Shown here one piece after another: positions 1-6,062 of a stretch of DNA of 6,062 nucleotides. The position numbers and the translations under genes were made by a program. The stretch's first letter is position 1, and every line of letters begins with the position of its first letter. The notes under the pieces are model-generated. The model made no database searches. It was not told the DNA's origin and worked only from the letters and a program-made list of their open reading frames with translations. Origin of the DNA: Pseudolysobacter sp. (GTDB lineage: Bacteria; Pseudomonadota; Gammaproteobacteria; Xanthomonadales; Rhodanobacteraceae). The DNA is taken from assembly GCA_025351985.1 (NCBI GenBank), contig JANXUW010000026.1, positions 1-6,062 of the forward strand, given 5' to 3'.

Positions 1-65
1 TGGAATCCATGTTGATCTTCGCATCAGATCGAGAACTGGATTCCAGCCTGCGCTGGAATGACGAT
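1..65. repeat. Dispersed palindromic intergenic repeat, partial at left edge
   Basis: Positions 40-47 (ATTCCAGC) and 52-59 (GCTGGAAT) form a perfect 8-bp stem around the loop CTGC, followed by the characteristic ATGACG tail at 58-63. Positions 1-9 (TGGAATCCA) are the exact reverse complement of 37-45 (TGGATTCCA), so a second, oppositely oriented copy probably begins at the window edge and continues to the left. Elements with the pattern CTGGATTCC-hairpin-GGAATGACG occur in many copies between genes in numerous gammaproteobacterial genomes; that part is recalled knowledge, not something the window shows. It lies about 100 bases beyond the stop of the regulator gene, the usual kind of place for such repeats. 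A hairpin in RNA is possible, but no T-tract follows it on either strand, so I do not call it a terminator. Confidence 0.6.
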
Positions 66-161
66 CTAAAAAACGCGCCTAGTCTAATTGCGGCGGCGCA
101 CAATAGTCTAAATTCGTGCGTGTAAATTTTCGTAGCGGAAAAATTTTGTCTTTGATCGCAA
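66..161. other. AT-richer spacer downstream of the regulator gene
   Basis: This 96-base stretch between the repeat and the stop codon of the regulator gene is clearly more AT-rich than the genes. It holds a weak inverted repeat, AAATTTT at 124-130 against AAAATTT at 140-146, with a 9-base loop. An AT-only stem with no GC core is not a convincing intrinsic terminator, although RNA ending here would fit the gene layout. I see no credible gene in it. Confidence 0.35.
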
Positions 162-1541
162 TCACTCTTCCTTGCCGCCGCTGCGCACATCCACGCCGAG
201 ATCGCGCAGCTTGCGGTACAGGTGCGTGCGTTCCATGCCGACCACCTTGGCGAGTTTGCCGACGCTGCCGCCGGCTTCCTGAAGCTGGCGTAATAAATAC
301 GCGCGCTCGAACTGCTCGCGGGCTTCGCGCAGCGGCAGGTTCATGTCGATGCCGCTGTCGATTTCGCGCGGTGTTTTTGCTGCGACCGCGTTGCCCAGCG
401 CCTGTTCGACTTCGATCAATTCCACGTCGCCGGCCTGACCGAGGATGAGCAAACGCTGCACCAGATTGCGCAGCTCGCGGATATTGCCGGGCCACGGATA
501 GTTGCGCAGGCGGTTTTGCACGCCGACCGGAAAATGGCGATACGGCAGCTTGTCGCGGTTCGGGAAAAAGTCGGCGAAAAAACGCAGCAGCTCGGGAATA
601 TCCTCGGGCCGTTCGCGCAACGGCGGCACGCTGATTGGCACCACCTTGAGCTGGTAATAAAGCTCTTCGCGAAACTTTCCGGCCTTCGCTAGCGCTTCGA
701 GATCCTGCGCGCTCGCGGCGATCACGCGCAGGTTCAACGGCACCGCTTCGCGACCGCCGGTGCGCAGCAGGCTGCGCCGTTCCAGCACACTGGACAGACG
801 CAATTGCAGCTCCGAATCCAGGTCGGCGACTTCCTCAAGGAACAGCACGCCGCCGTTGGCCTGCTCGATCAAACCGTATTGCACGCCGTTGCTGTCTTCC
901 GCGCCGAACAGCGCCTGCGCCGCGTGCTCGCGCGAAATCGCGCCCGGTGCGACGGTGACGAACGGGCCGTCGTGGCGCGCGCTTTTTTCGTGCAGGTAAC
1001 GCGCGAGCGCTTCTTTTCCCGTACCGGGTTCGCCCTGGATCAGCACCCACGTATCGTGCTGCGCGAGACGATCAAGCTGCGCGCGCAAGGCCTGCATCGC
1101 CTTGCTCGAACCGACCGGTTCCAGCGGCACGGAAACCTGCTGGCGCAGATCTTCGTTCTCGCGTTTCAGGCGCTGCGCTTCGAGCGCGCGCTCGATCGTC
1201 AGCAAAAGCTTGGCCAGCGAGATCGGTTTCTCGATGAAATCGTAGGCGCCCAGGCGCGTCGCCTCGATCGCGGTTTCGATCGTGCCGTGGCCCGACATCA
1301 TGATCACCGGACACGGCAAACCGCCGCGCTCGGACCACTCGCGCAGCAGGCTGATGCCGTCCAGATCGGGCATCCAGATATCCAGCAGGATCACGTCCGG
1401 GCGCTGCTGACGTCGCGCCTCGCGCGCAGCGGCGGCGTTCTCGGCGACGATCACGGTATAACCTTCGTCTTCGAGGATTTCCTTGACCGTGCCGCGGATA
1501 TCCGGCTCATCGTCCACGACCAGAACTTGTGCGGAAGCCAT
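162..1541 (-). CDS. NtrX-like response regulator with a degenerate sigma-54-type AAA+ domain
   Basis: A two-component transcription regulator of 459 residues, close to the usual NtrX/NtrC length. Residues 1-120 are a receiver: acidic pair D10/D11, phosphoacceptor D54 in LLDIWMPD, S83 in MMSGHG and K105 in DFIEKP. Residues 143-370 are an AAA+ domain with Walker A GEPGTGKE (170-177), LFG at 211 and PGNIRELRNLV at 351-361. Residues 408-450 form a Fis-type HTH ending GMERTHLYRKLRDLG, a close match to the NtrX HTH. The GAFTGA loop that contacts sigma-54 is absent: residues 211-231 run from LFGAED straight to GLIEQANGG. Walker B reads FLEE instead of FLDE, and the usual FREDLYYRL reads FREELYYQL. 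Alphaproteobacterial NtrX also lacks GAFTGA, which supports the family call. The start at 1541 puts the receiver at the N-terminus with a GGGGA-like ribosome site; the frame stays open to 1706, but those residues resemble nothing. No NtrY kinase is next to it in the window. The family assignment is firm; the regulon is unknown. Confidence 0.9.
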   Translation of the reverse strand: MASAQVLVVDDEPDIRGTVKEILEDEGYTVIVAENAAAAREARRQQRPDVILLDIWMPDLDGISLLREWSERGGLPCPVIMMSGHGTIETAIEATRLGAYDFIEKPISLAKLLLTIERALEAQRLKRENEDLRQQVSVPLEPVGSSKAMQALRAQLDRLAQHDTWVLIQGEPGTGKEALARYLHEKSARHDGPFVTVAPGAISREHAAQALFGAEDSNGVQYGLIEQANGGVLFLEEVADLDSELQLRLSSVLERRSLLRTGGREAVPLNLRVIAASAQDLEALAKAGKFREELYYQLKVVPISVPPLRERPEDIPELLRFFADFFPNRDKLPYRHFPVGVQNRLRNYPWPGNIRELRNLVQRLLILGQAGDVELIEVEQALGNAVAAKTPREIDSGIDMNLPLREAREQFERAYLLRQLQEAGGSVGKLAKVVGMERTHLYRKLRDLGVDVRSGGKEE

Positions 1542-1850
1542 GCCATCCCCGGTTGTAAAAATGCGACAGCAAGCATAACGCAAACCGCCGTTGGCGCGGG
1601 TTGCGCCACACACGCTGAACGGTGTTCGCCAGCTTTTCGATACGCGCGCAACGCGTGCGGCTTCGCATGATGCGCTTGGTGGATCAAAGCCAGCCGTAAC
1701 CGACAACGGGCAGTTTGATAAACTACGTGGCGTAATTTCTCCATCCGAACGGGTATATCGGCGCTCGGAATGAAACGATCCATCCTCTTCGCACCATCCG
1801 CCGATACACGGGCGATGGTGCTGACATCTCGCGCGAACCGATCACATCGC
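1542..1850. other. Divergent intergenic region between the regulator and glycosyltransferase genes
   Basis: This region must carry the promoters for both directions. For the leftward regulator gene, a weak -10-like TATGCT (minus strand, 1572-1577) lies 30 bases from the start codon, but I see no good -35 at 16-18 bases. For the rightward operon, TATATC at 1754-1759 is the best -10-like hexamer, again without a clear -35. A perfect dyad lies at 1592-1608 (separate entry). No -24/-12 sigma-54 promoter is evident. The part from 1770 to 1850 can be read as an N-terminal extension of the GT9 gene, but its codons more often end in A or T than those of the body of that gene, so I treat it as leader. 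Confidence 0.4.
1592..1608. promoter_or_regulatory. Candidate operator dyad TGGCGC-N5-GCGCCA
   Basis: A perfect 6+6 inverted repeat with a 5-base spacer (GGGTT on the plus strand), centred about 59 bases upstream of the regulator start codon and just upstream of its weak -10-like sequence. A symmetric 17-bp site in this position is what a dimeric HTH protein, including autoregulation by the regulator itself, would use. GC-rich 6-bp dyads also arise by chance, and the sequence does not match the classical NtrC site well, so this is only a candidate. It could equally form a small hairpin in RNA. Confidence 0.3.
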
Positions 1851-2906
1851 ATGCCATCACCACGTTTGCCGGACCATCCGTTGACCCCGCTAGTCATTCG
1901 CTTCGGACGCATGGGCGATATGTTGCTGCAGGCGCCGCTGCTGCATTTGCTGCATCGCCGTTACGGCAATCCGTGTCGATTGCTGAGTGCTGGCACATGG
2001 AGCGGTGCGCTGTTCGCGGATCACCCCGATGTCGGCGAGATCTGGCAGTTGCATGGTCGGCACACGCCACTTTGGCTGAGCCCGGAACGCTGGAAAGTCA
2101 TCAAGAAAATCGGCCAGCACAACGGGCCGATATATGTCACCGAAGATACACGTCGTTCGCTTGGCAAGATCAATCCGCTGTTGCGGTTCAGTGGTATCGC
2201 GCGCGATCGCTGCGTGTTCATCAACGATTTTCACACGGGCATACAAGAACACTGGGTCGATGAATTGCTGCGCTTCGGCAAGCAGACACCAGCCGCGTTC
2301 GCCGCAGCGGATTACCCGTGGCACGACGAGGACATCCAGACCGCGCCGCAATTGTTTCTCACCGCGCACGATCGCGCCGATTGCACGGCGTGGATCGAGC
2401 AACGCAACTTCGGCAGCGCACCGCTGGTGCTGCTGCAACCCGGTAACTGGAAAGCCAAGAAATGGGGTCGCAAACGCGAGGACGATCCGAAGGCGTGGCC
2501 GATCGATCGCTGGACCGCGTTGCTGCACGCGATGCATCAGCGTTTGCCCGCGGCCCGGCTGGTGTTGTGCGGTTCGCCGGTGGAGGCCGCGTTTCTCGAA
2601 ACCGTGCAGCATTTGAGTCAGCTGGATTGCATTGCCGTTGCCGCCAACGACCTGCCGATTCGTCGCCTGCTCGCTCTGCTCGAACGCGCCCACAGCATGG
2701 TTTCGATCGATACCGGTCCGGCCCATCTTGCCGCCGCCGCGGGTTGTCCGTTGATCGTGATGTACGGTTCGTATTCGCCGTTGCGCTGGGATCGGCGCAG
2801 TCCGTTCGGCAAGCCGATCATCAATCTCGGTGGTCCGCCGCAGTGCGCGACGGTCGCGGATATTTCGCTGCAGAGTGTTGTTGCTGCATGGCAATCGCTG
2901 GTCTGA
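1851..2906 (+). CDS. Glycosyltransferase family 9 (ADP-heptose:LPS heptosyltransferase-like)
   Basis: Probable cytoplasmic, membrane-associated GT-B enzyme of 351 residues that transfers a sugar, classically L-glycero-D-manno-heptose from ADP-heptose, to a lipopolysaccharide inner-core acceptor. Family marks: the N-terminal strand and loop LVIRFGRMGDMLLQAPLL (14-31), containing the conserved Gly-Asp (22-23); the middle segment LLQPGNW...KKWGR (194-207), where heptosyltransferases bind the nucleotide sugar; and SIDTGPAHLAAAAGCP (285-300), the hallmark C-terminal motif. The length fits WaaC/WaaF-type proteins. I chose the start at 1851 because it places the Rossmann strand near the N-terminus. 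In-frame ATGs at 1770 and 1815 would add 27 or 12 residues with poor codon bias, and no start has a strong ribosome site. It is first in an apparent two-gene operon with the GT2 gene 10 bases downstream. The true donor sugar is uncertain: GT9 members outside the core clusters can differ, so no waa symbol is given. Confidence 0.87.
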   Translation: MPSPRLPDHPLTPLVIRFGRMGDMLLQAPLLHLLHRRYGNPCRLLSAGTWSGALFADHPDVGEIWQLHGRHTPLWLSPERWKVIKKIGQHNGPIYVTEDTRRSLGKINPLLRFSGIARDRCVFINDFHTGIQEHWVDELLRFGKQTPAAFAAADYPWHDEDIQTAPQLFLTAHDRADCTAWIEQRNFGSAPLVLLQPGNWKAKKWGRKREDDPKAWPIDRWTALLHAMHQRLPAARLVLCGSPVEAAFLETVQHLSQLDCIAVAANDLPIRRLLALLERAHSMVSIDTGPAHLAAAAGCPLIVMYGSYSPLRWDRRSPFGKPIINLGGPPQCATVADISLQSVVAAWQSLV

Positions 2907-2916
2907 AACGAGCGAC

Positions 2917-3786
2917 ATGCGCACCAGCCTGATTGTTCTGACGTACAACTGGCCGCAGGCGCTCGGTCTTGTGCTGCAGAGCATAACCAAGCAATCGCGC
3001 CTGCCGGACGAAGTGGTGATCGCGGATGACGGTTCGACTGCGGCCACGCGTGAATTGATCGAAACCTGCGCTGCCACATTTCCGTGCCGCCTCAGCCATG
3101 TCTGGCAGGACGATCTTGGATTTCGCGCCGCGCGTGCGCGTAATCGCGCCATCGCGAGTTCTCGCGGCGATTATATGATCCTGCTCGATGGCGACATGCT
3201 GCTGCATCCGTCGTTTGTCGCCGACCATCTTGCGCTGGTCCGGCAAAACAGTTTTTTGCAGGGCGGACGGCTGCGCGCGAGCGAGCAGGAAACCACGCAA
3301 TTGCTGGCAGGCAAGCGACCGCGCTTCGACTGGCTGCTCGACGGTCAATTCGATACCAAGCACGAGTTCAAGCGGCGCCACGCTTTTCGCGCGATGTGGC
3401 TGGCGCGACGCGCGGCGCGGCGTGGCGGCAACGTGATGAGTTGCAACATGAGTTTCTGGCGCACGGACCTCGATCGAGTCAACGGTTTTGACGAACGCAT
3501 GCAGGGTTATGGCAGCGAAGACATTGAGCTGGCGGCGCGGCTCCACAACGCCGGCGTGCGCCAGCGACAACTCAAATACGCCGGCCTTGCGGTGCATCTG
3601 CATCACGCCACGCGCGCGCCGCCGGATCCGCACGATCTATCCATGCCGAACAATCGCCTGCTGCAGGCAACGCGCGAGCACCATCTCATGCGTTGCGCGC
3701 TTGGGCTGGATCAATATCGCGAGGAGTTCGAGCAAGCACCGTCGGATTTGCGCAAGAAATCAGATGTTGCGGATTGGCAGCGCTAG
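2917..3786 (+). CDS. Glycosyltransferase family 2 with Glyco_transf_7C-type C-terminus
   Basis: GT-A fold inverting glycosyltransferase of 289 residues, predicted cytoplasmic. Order of motifs: SLIVLTYNWPQAL (4-16), VVIADDGST (33-41) for the nucleotide, LGFRAARARNRAIA (67-80), the metal-binding DGD within LLDGDMLLHPSF (89-100), NMSFWR (177-182), and GYGSEDIELAARL (197-209), the acidic acceptor/catalytic motif typical of the galactosyltransferase C-terminal domain. A His-rich end of the domain (HLHH, 227-230) follows. This pattern resembles the chondroitin-polymerase-like GT2 branch that is common in LPS and capsule loci. I chose the ATG at 2917 because it lies directly before the first strand and 10 bases after the upstream stop; an earlier ATG at 2830 would overlap the GT9 gene by 77 bases and add residues unlike the family. 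The short gap implies co-transcription and probable translational coupling with the GT9 gene. Donor and acceptor cannot be read from the sequence. Confidence 0.87.
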   Translation: MRTSLIVLTYNWPQALGLVLQSITKQSRLPDEVVIADDGSTAATRELIETCAATFPCRLSHVWQDDLGFRAARARNRAIASSRGDYMILLDGDMLLHPSFVADHLALVRQNSFLQGGRLRASEQETTQLLAGKRPRFDWLLDGQFDTKHEFKRRHAFRAMWLARRAARRGGNVMSCNMSFWRTDLDRVNGFDERMQGYGSEDIELAARLHNAGVRQRQLKYAGLAVHLHHATRAPPDPHDLSMPNNRLLQATREHHLMRCALGLDQYREEFEQAPSDLRKKSDVADWQR

Positions 3787-3806
3787 CCGCATCCGTGCGG
3801 TGCGGC
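3786..3806. terminator. Weak hairpin after the glycosyltransferase operon
   Basis: Directly at the stop codon, GCCGCA (3786-3791) pairs perfectly with TGCGGC (3801-3806); an alternative smaller hairpin pairs CCGCA (3787-3791) with TGCGG (3796-3800) around the loop TCCG. The position, in a 40-base gap between convergent genes, fits a terminator serving either side. No T-run follows on either strand, so if it ends transcription it is not a classical intrinsic terminator. Low confidence. Confidence 0.25.
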
Positions 3807-3826
3807 ATTCGCTGAGAGGCCGATTT

Positions 3827-4396
3827 TCAACCGGCGGACGAATGCTCGGCGGCGATCATTATCTCGATGCGTTCATGCAAGTCGATTGCATAAGGCTCAC
3901 CTTTCGCGGTGGTCAGCAGGCGTGTGAAATCCGGCAATAATCCCAGTAATTCCTCGCCGGTGTAACAGTGTTCGAGTTTGAGCGTGAACATGTAGGCGCG
4001 CAGACCGAGATTGGCGAACGCGGTTTCGTTCATAAGCTGCTTGGCCGCGGCGACACCGGTCGGCGGTGATTCGGGTACGACCGCTGCGGCGGCGGGCGTG
4101 ATCGCGGGCGTGCTGGGCGCTGCCGATTTCGCGGCTGTTGCCGATGGCGGCGGCGGGGTCGGAATCTCGGCGACGACTACGGCAGCCGGCAAATTGATCA
4201 ATTCGAGCTCGGCCAGATTGCGCATCAATTCATCGAAATCACCGATGCTGCCGAACTGCTTGCGCAACTCGGCCACGCTTGAGTTGCCATTGATCGAAAT
4301 CAGCAACATGCGCTGCCGAGCTGACAGTCTTCGACTGCGCTGCGCGATCTCCTGCTGCCCTTCGGTGGTCTTGGTCGGGATGTAGTCGTCTTGCAT
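3827..4396 (-). CDS. Hypothetical protein with two small domains joined by a Pro/Ala-rich linker
   Basis: I do not recognise a named family. The 189-residue product has no signal peptide or membrane segment, so it is probably cytoplasmic. Residues 1-70 are predicted helical: TEGQQEIAQRSRRLSARQ, then MLLISINGNSSVAELRKQF, then an acidic helix ending LAELELINLP. This looks like a small winged-helix-like module, seen at the start of various uncharacterised proteobacterial proteins (recalled, tentative). Residues 71-113 are a low-complexity linker of Pro, Ala, Thr and Val, including PTPPPP. Residues 114-189 are a second helical unit with one Cys, ending in a Ser/Ala-rich tail. Start at 4396 is the only good ATG; it lacks a strong ribosome site, but a good promoter lies 28 bases upstream. 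It follows the ArnT-like gene on the same strand by 83 bases, and that promoter suggests it can be expressed independently. A regulatory or scaffold role is possible but unproven. Confidence 0.75.
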   Translation of the reverse strand: MQDDYIPTKTTEGQQEIAQRSRRLSARQRMLLISINGNSSVAELRKQFGSIGDFDELMRNLAELELINLPAAVVVAEIPTPPPPSATAAKSAAPSTPAITPAAAAVVPESPPTGVAAAKQLMNETAFANLGLRAYMFTLKLEHCYTGEELLGLLPDFTRLLTTAKGEPYAIDLHERIEIMIAAEHSSAG

Positions 4397-4424
4397 GCTC
4401 GTGTATCGACCGTGCGTGAATAAG

Positions 4425-4452
4425 CTTATATCGTAACGTGTCGGCGCGTCAG
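4425..4452 (-). promoter_or_regulatory. Probable sigma-70 promoter for the hypothetical gene
   Basis: On the minus strand, CTGACG (4447-4452; 4 of 6 against TTGACA) is followed after 16 bases by TATAAG (4425-4430; 5 of 6 against TATAAT). The -10 ends 28 bases before the ATG at 4396, leaving room for a short leader. The sequence around the -10 is markedly AT-rich for this genome. It is the best-looking promoter in the window, and it lies in the gap after the ArnT-like gene. Confidence 0.5.
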
Positions 4453-4479
4453 CTCCAACATTACCGACGGATTCCGAGC

Positions 4480-6062
4480 TTACGGGCCACTGTCGTCCTC
4501 ACGCTGCAGCACCGCTTGGGGCACACAATCCGGCAGCACAGCGTCGGCGCGCAGCAGCCACCAGCCGCGTCGGTTGGCGTGGCCGACCAGCGTTGCGCGC
4601 GACTTGTCGATGCAGTTGCCGAGTGCATCGTCGAGAATGAAAATGACGCGATGTTGCGGTTGCTCGCGCTGCCAGGACATCGCTTGCGCGAGCTGCTCGT
4701 GCCACGGTTTGACGAAGCCGAAATTCTGCGTGCCGGGCGGCGCCTGCAGCAGATTTTGTTCCTTCCACGCGACCAGCCCGAGCGTGGTCTGCGGGCCGGC
4801 GAGTTCCGCCGCGCGCGCCATGATCGCGCTGGCCGAGCTGGTCGGATTCAGTAGCGGATAACCGCACAGACCAAACAGCAGCCACACGCCGCTGAGCATC
4901 GCCAGCAGTCCGATCGGCGCACGGCGCCGGCCAAACCATACGAGGCTGAGCAGCCCGATCAGGCCGATGCCGAGCAACAATAACCATTCGCCGTTGCTGT
5001 CGGGATCGAAACCGCGATCCTGCGCGAGGCGCACGGTAAAACCGGAATGCGCAAAAAGTGCGGACAGCCCGATCGCCAGCAATCCGAACGTCAACACCGC
5101 GAGCAAGCCCAGACACAGCGTTTGCAGCCAGCGTTTCTGCAGCAGGGTGTCGAGAAACGGTGCGGTCGTCAGCGCGAGCATCGGCAATGCCGGCAGGATA
5201 TACACGTCGCGTTTGCCGCGACTCAGCGAGAAAAAAATCACCACCAAAACCAACCAGACCAGCGGCAGCAGATAACGCGCATCGCGTGCAGCGAACCGCT
5301 CGCGCCACGCCGGTAGCGTGCCGGGCAAGGCCAGCACGAGTGGCATCCAGCTGCCTGCGATCACGCCGAGAAAATACCACCATGGTTGCTGGTGTTGCCA
5401 CGCATCGGCAAAACGTTCGGCCGTCTGGTGAAGCAGGATGTCGTGCAGATACGCGCTGCTTTCGGTGCTCGGATACCAGCGCAAATGCAGCAGCAGCGGC
5501 ACCAGCCACAGCGCGATCGCGAGCAGGAAAAACAGCGGCCCCAGCCACCAGCGCCAGCCGCCGCGACTGACGCGCGAAAGGTGATCCCAGTCGCGCCATC
5601 GCGCGAACAGATACGGCAGCAACATCAGCAACGCGATGAAGCCGACACCCTTGGTGATCACACCAAGTCCGGCGGCAAAAAATCCGAAACAGTACGCGCG
5701 CCAGTCCGGTCCGAGCAACATGTGTCGCAGCAAGCCGTAACACGACAGCATGATGAAAAAACTTACGGTCGGATCGATCTGCGCTTTCTTCGCCTGGAAC
5801 GTGAACTGCACCGTAAACAGCAGCAGGATCGCGGCGTACATTCCGGTGCGGTGATTCCACAGGCGCCGTGCCAGATCATACGTCAGCGCCAGCGTGCCGA
5901 GTGCGGCCAGCAGCGATGGCAACAGAAACGCGATACGCCAACTGCGCAAGATGCTGTATGCCGCGGCCTGCAGCGTCATGAACAGCGGCGGTTTGTCGGC
6001 ATACAGCTCGATGCCACGATGTGGGAACAGCCAGTCGCCGCTCTCGAACATCTGTTTTGCGG
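4480..6062 (-). CDS. ArnT/PMT_2-like membrane glycosyltransferase (5' end outside window)
   Basis: Integral inner-membrane GT-C glycosyltransferase of the GT39/GT83 type, which moves a sugar from a polyprenyl-phosphate carrier to an acceptor such as lipid A on the periplasmic side. The frame stays open through the window edge (codons for AKQ precede the Met at 6051). GDWLFPHRGIELYADKPPL at 5 residues past that Met corresponds to the first periplasmic loop of the family, so the first membrane helix and the usual catalytic Asp-Glu motif are missing only because the window ends. About 526 residues are visible. Other family marks, numbered from that Met: AKKAQIDPTVSFF (87-99), GLGVITKGVGF (128-138) and SRGKRDVYILPALPMLAL (277-294), which matches the SxxKxxxYxLPxxPxLAL element of ArnT. 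Roughly ten hydrophobic segments lie between 39 and 398, then a soluble tail of about 120 residues (FILDDALG near 461). The substrate is unknown; polymyxin-type aminoarabinose transfer is only one option, since no other arn gene is visible. Confidence 0.85.
   Translation of the reverse strand, partial: AKQMFESGDWLFPHRGIELYADKPPLFMTLQAAAYSILRSWRIAFLLPSLLAALGTLALTYDLARRLWNHRTGMYAAILLLFTVQFTFQAKKAQIDPTVSFFIMLSCYGLLRHMLLGPDWRAYCFGFFAAGLGVITKGVGFIALLMLLPYLFARWRDWDHLSRVSRGGWRWWLGPLFFLLAIALWLVPLLLHLRWYPSTESSAYLHDILLHQTAERFADAWQHQQPWWYFLGVIAGSWMPLVLALPGTLPAWRERFAARDARYLLPLVWLVLVVIFFSLSRGKRDVYILPALPMLALTTAPFLDTLLQKRWLQTLCLGLLAVLTFGLLAIGLSALFAHSGFTVRLAQDRGFDPDSNGEWLLLLGIGLIGLLSLVWFGRRRAPIGLLAMLSGVWLLFGLCGYPLLNPTSSASAIMARAAELAGPQTTLGLVAWKEQNLLQAPPGTQNFGFVKPWHEQLAQAMSWQREQPQHRVIFILDDALGNCIDKSRATLVGHANRRGWWLLRADAVLPDCVPQAVLQREDDSGP

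Noticed and set aside
124..146. AT-rich inverted repeat as terminator of the regulator gene
   Set aside because: The stem is A/T only with a 9-base loop, so it would be unstable; kept only as a remark in the spacer entry.
1642..1656. ACGCG-CGCAA-CGCGT dyad in the divergent region
   Set aside because: Five-base GC-rich arms built on an ACGCGT-like composition are expected by chance in this genome.
804..1670. 288-codon plus-strand frame opposite the regulator
   Set aside because: It mirrors the receiver and AAA+ coding region and has no motif of its own.
1542..1706. 55-residue N-terminal extension of the regulator
   Set aside because: The receiver domain starts naturally at the Met at 1541; the extension has no domain content and simply lacks stops in a GC-rich region.
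1715..1738. TTGATA...TAATTT as a sigma-70 promoter for the GT9 operon
   Set aside because: The spacer is only 12 bases, too short for a functional -35/-10 pair.
1890..3152. 420-codon open frame on the minus strand, antisense to the GT9 and GT2 genes
   Set aside because: Composition is Arg/Gln-rich with no recognisable motif, and it lies wholly opposite two genes with clear family motifs. Such long antisense frames are normal in GC-rich genomes.
2821..3633. 270-codon minus-strand open frame opposite the GT2 gene
   Set aside because: No domain signature; it is explained as the antisense shadow of the strong GT2 coding region.
4499..5860. 453-codon minus-strand frame inside the membrane glycosyltransferase
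   Set aside because: Arg/Ala-rich out-of-frame translation with no membrane segments, while the overlapping frame has family motifs and helices.

Overview
This is a GC-rich bacterial window with densely packed genes. It carries five protein-coding genes on two strands, one of them cut by the right edge, and no RNA genes, CRISPR arrays or insertion sequences that I can see. The base composition, the style of the proteins (an NtrX-type response regulator, LPS-type glycosyltransferases) and a dispersed palindromic repeat at the left edge suggest a gammaproteobacterium. The order Xanthomonadales/Lysobacterales is my best guess. This is an inference from protein flavour; there is no rRNA marker to settle it.

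Layout, left to right. Positions 1-65 hold part of a dispersed inverted-repeat element. Positions 162-1541 (minus) encode an NtrX-like response regulator with receiver, AAA+ and Fis-type HTH domains. A roughly 310-base region that holds the promoters for both directions follows; it contains a perfect 6+6 dyad. On the plus strand, 1851-2906 encodes a GT9 (ADP-heptose:LPS heptosyltransferase-like) glycosyltransferase. It is followed after 10 bases by a GT2 glycosyltransferase (2917-3786), and the two look like one operon. A convergent gap of about 40 bases separates them from a minus-strand gene of unknown function (3827-4396) with two conserved-looking ends and a Pro/Ala-rich linker. Upstream of that gene on the minus strand lies a large multipass membrane glycosyltransferase of the ArnT/PMT_2 (GT39/GT83-like) type, whose N-terminus is outside the window.

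How the genes may fit together: three glycosyltransferases of the kinds used for lipopolysaccharide core or lipid A decoration lie within 4.2 kb, so the window reads as an envelope-glycan neighbourhood. The cytoplasmic GT9 and GT2 enzymes would add sugars to a lipid-linked acceptor on the inner face of the membrane. The ArnT-like enzyme would work on the periplasmic face with a polyprenyl-phosphate-linked donor. The regulator is transcribed away from them, and nothing in the sequence proves that it controls them.

The most interesting point is the central domain of the regulator. It lacks the GAFTGA loop, has Glu for Asp in Walker B and has Gln for one of the usual arginine-finger residues. 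It is therefore unlikely to act as a classical sigma-54 activator. I found no convincing undescribed multi-gene system; the rest is fairly ordinary chromosomal content.
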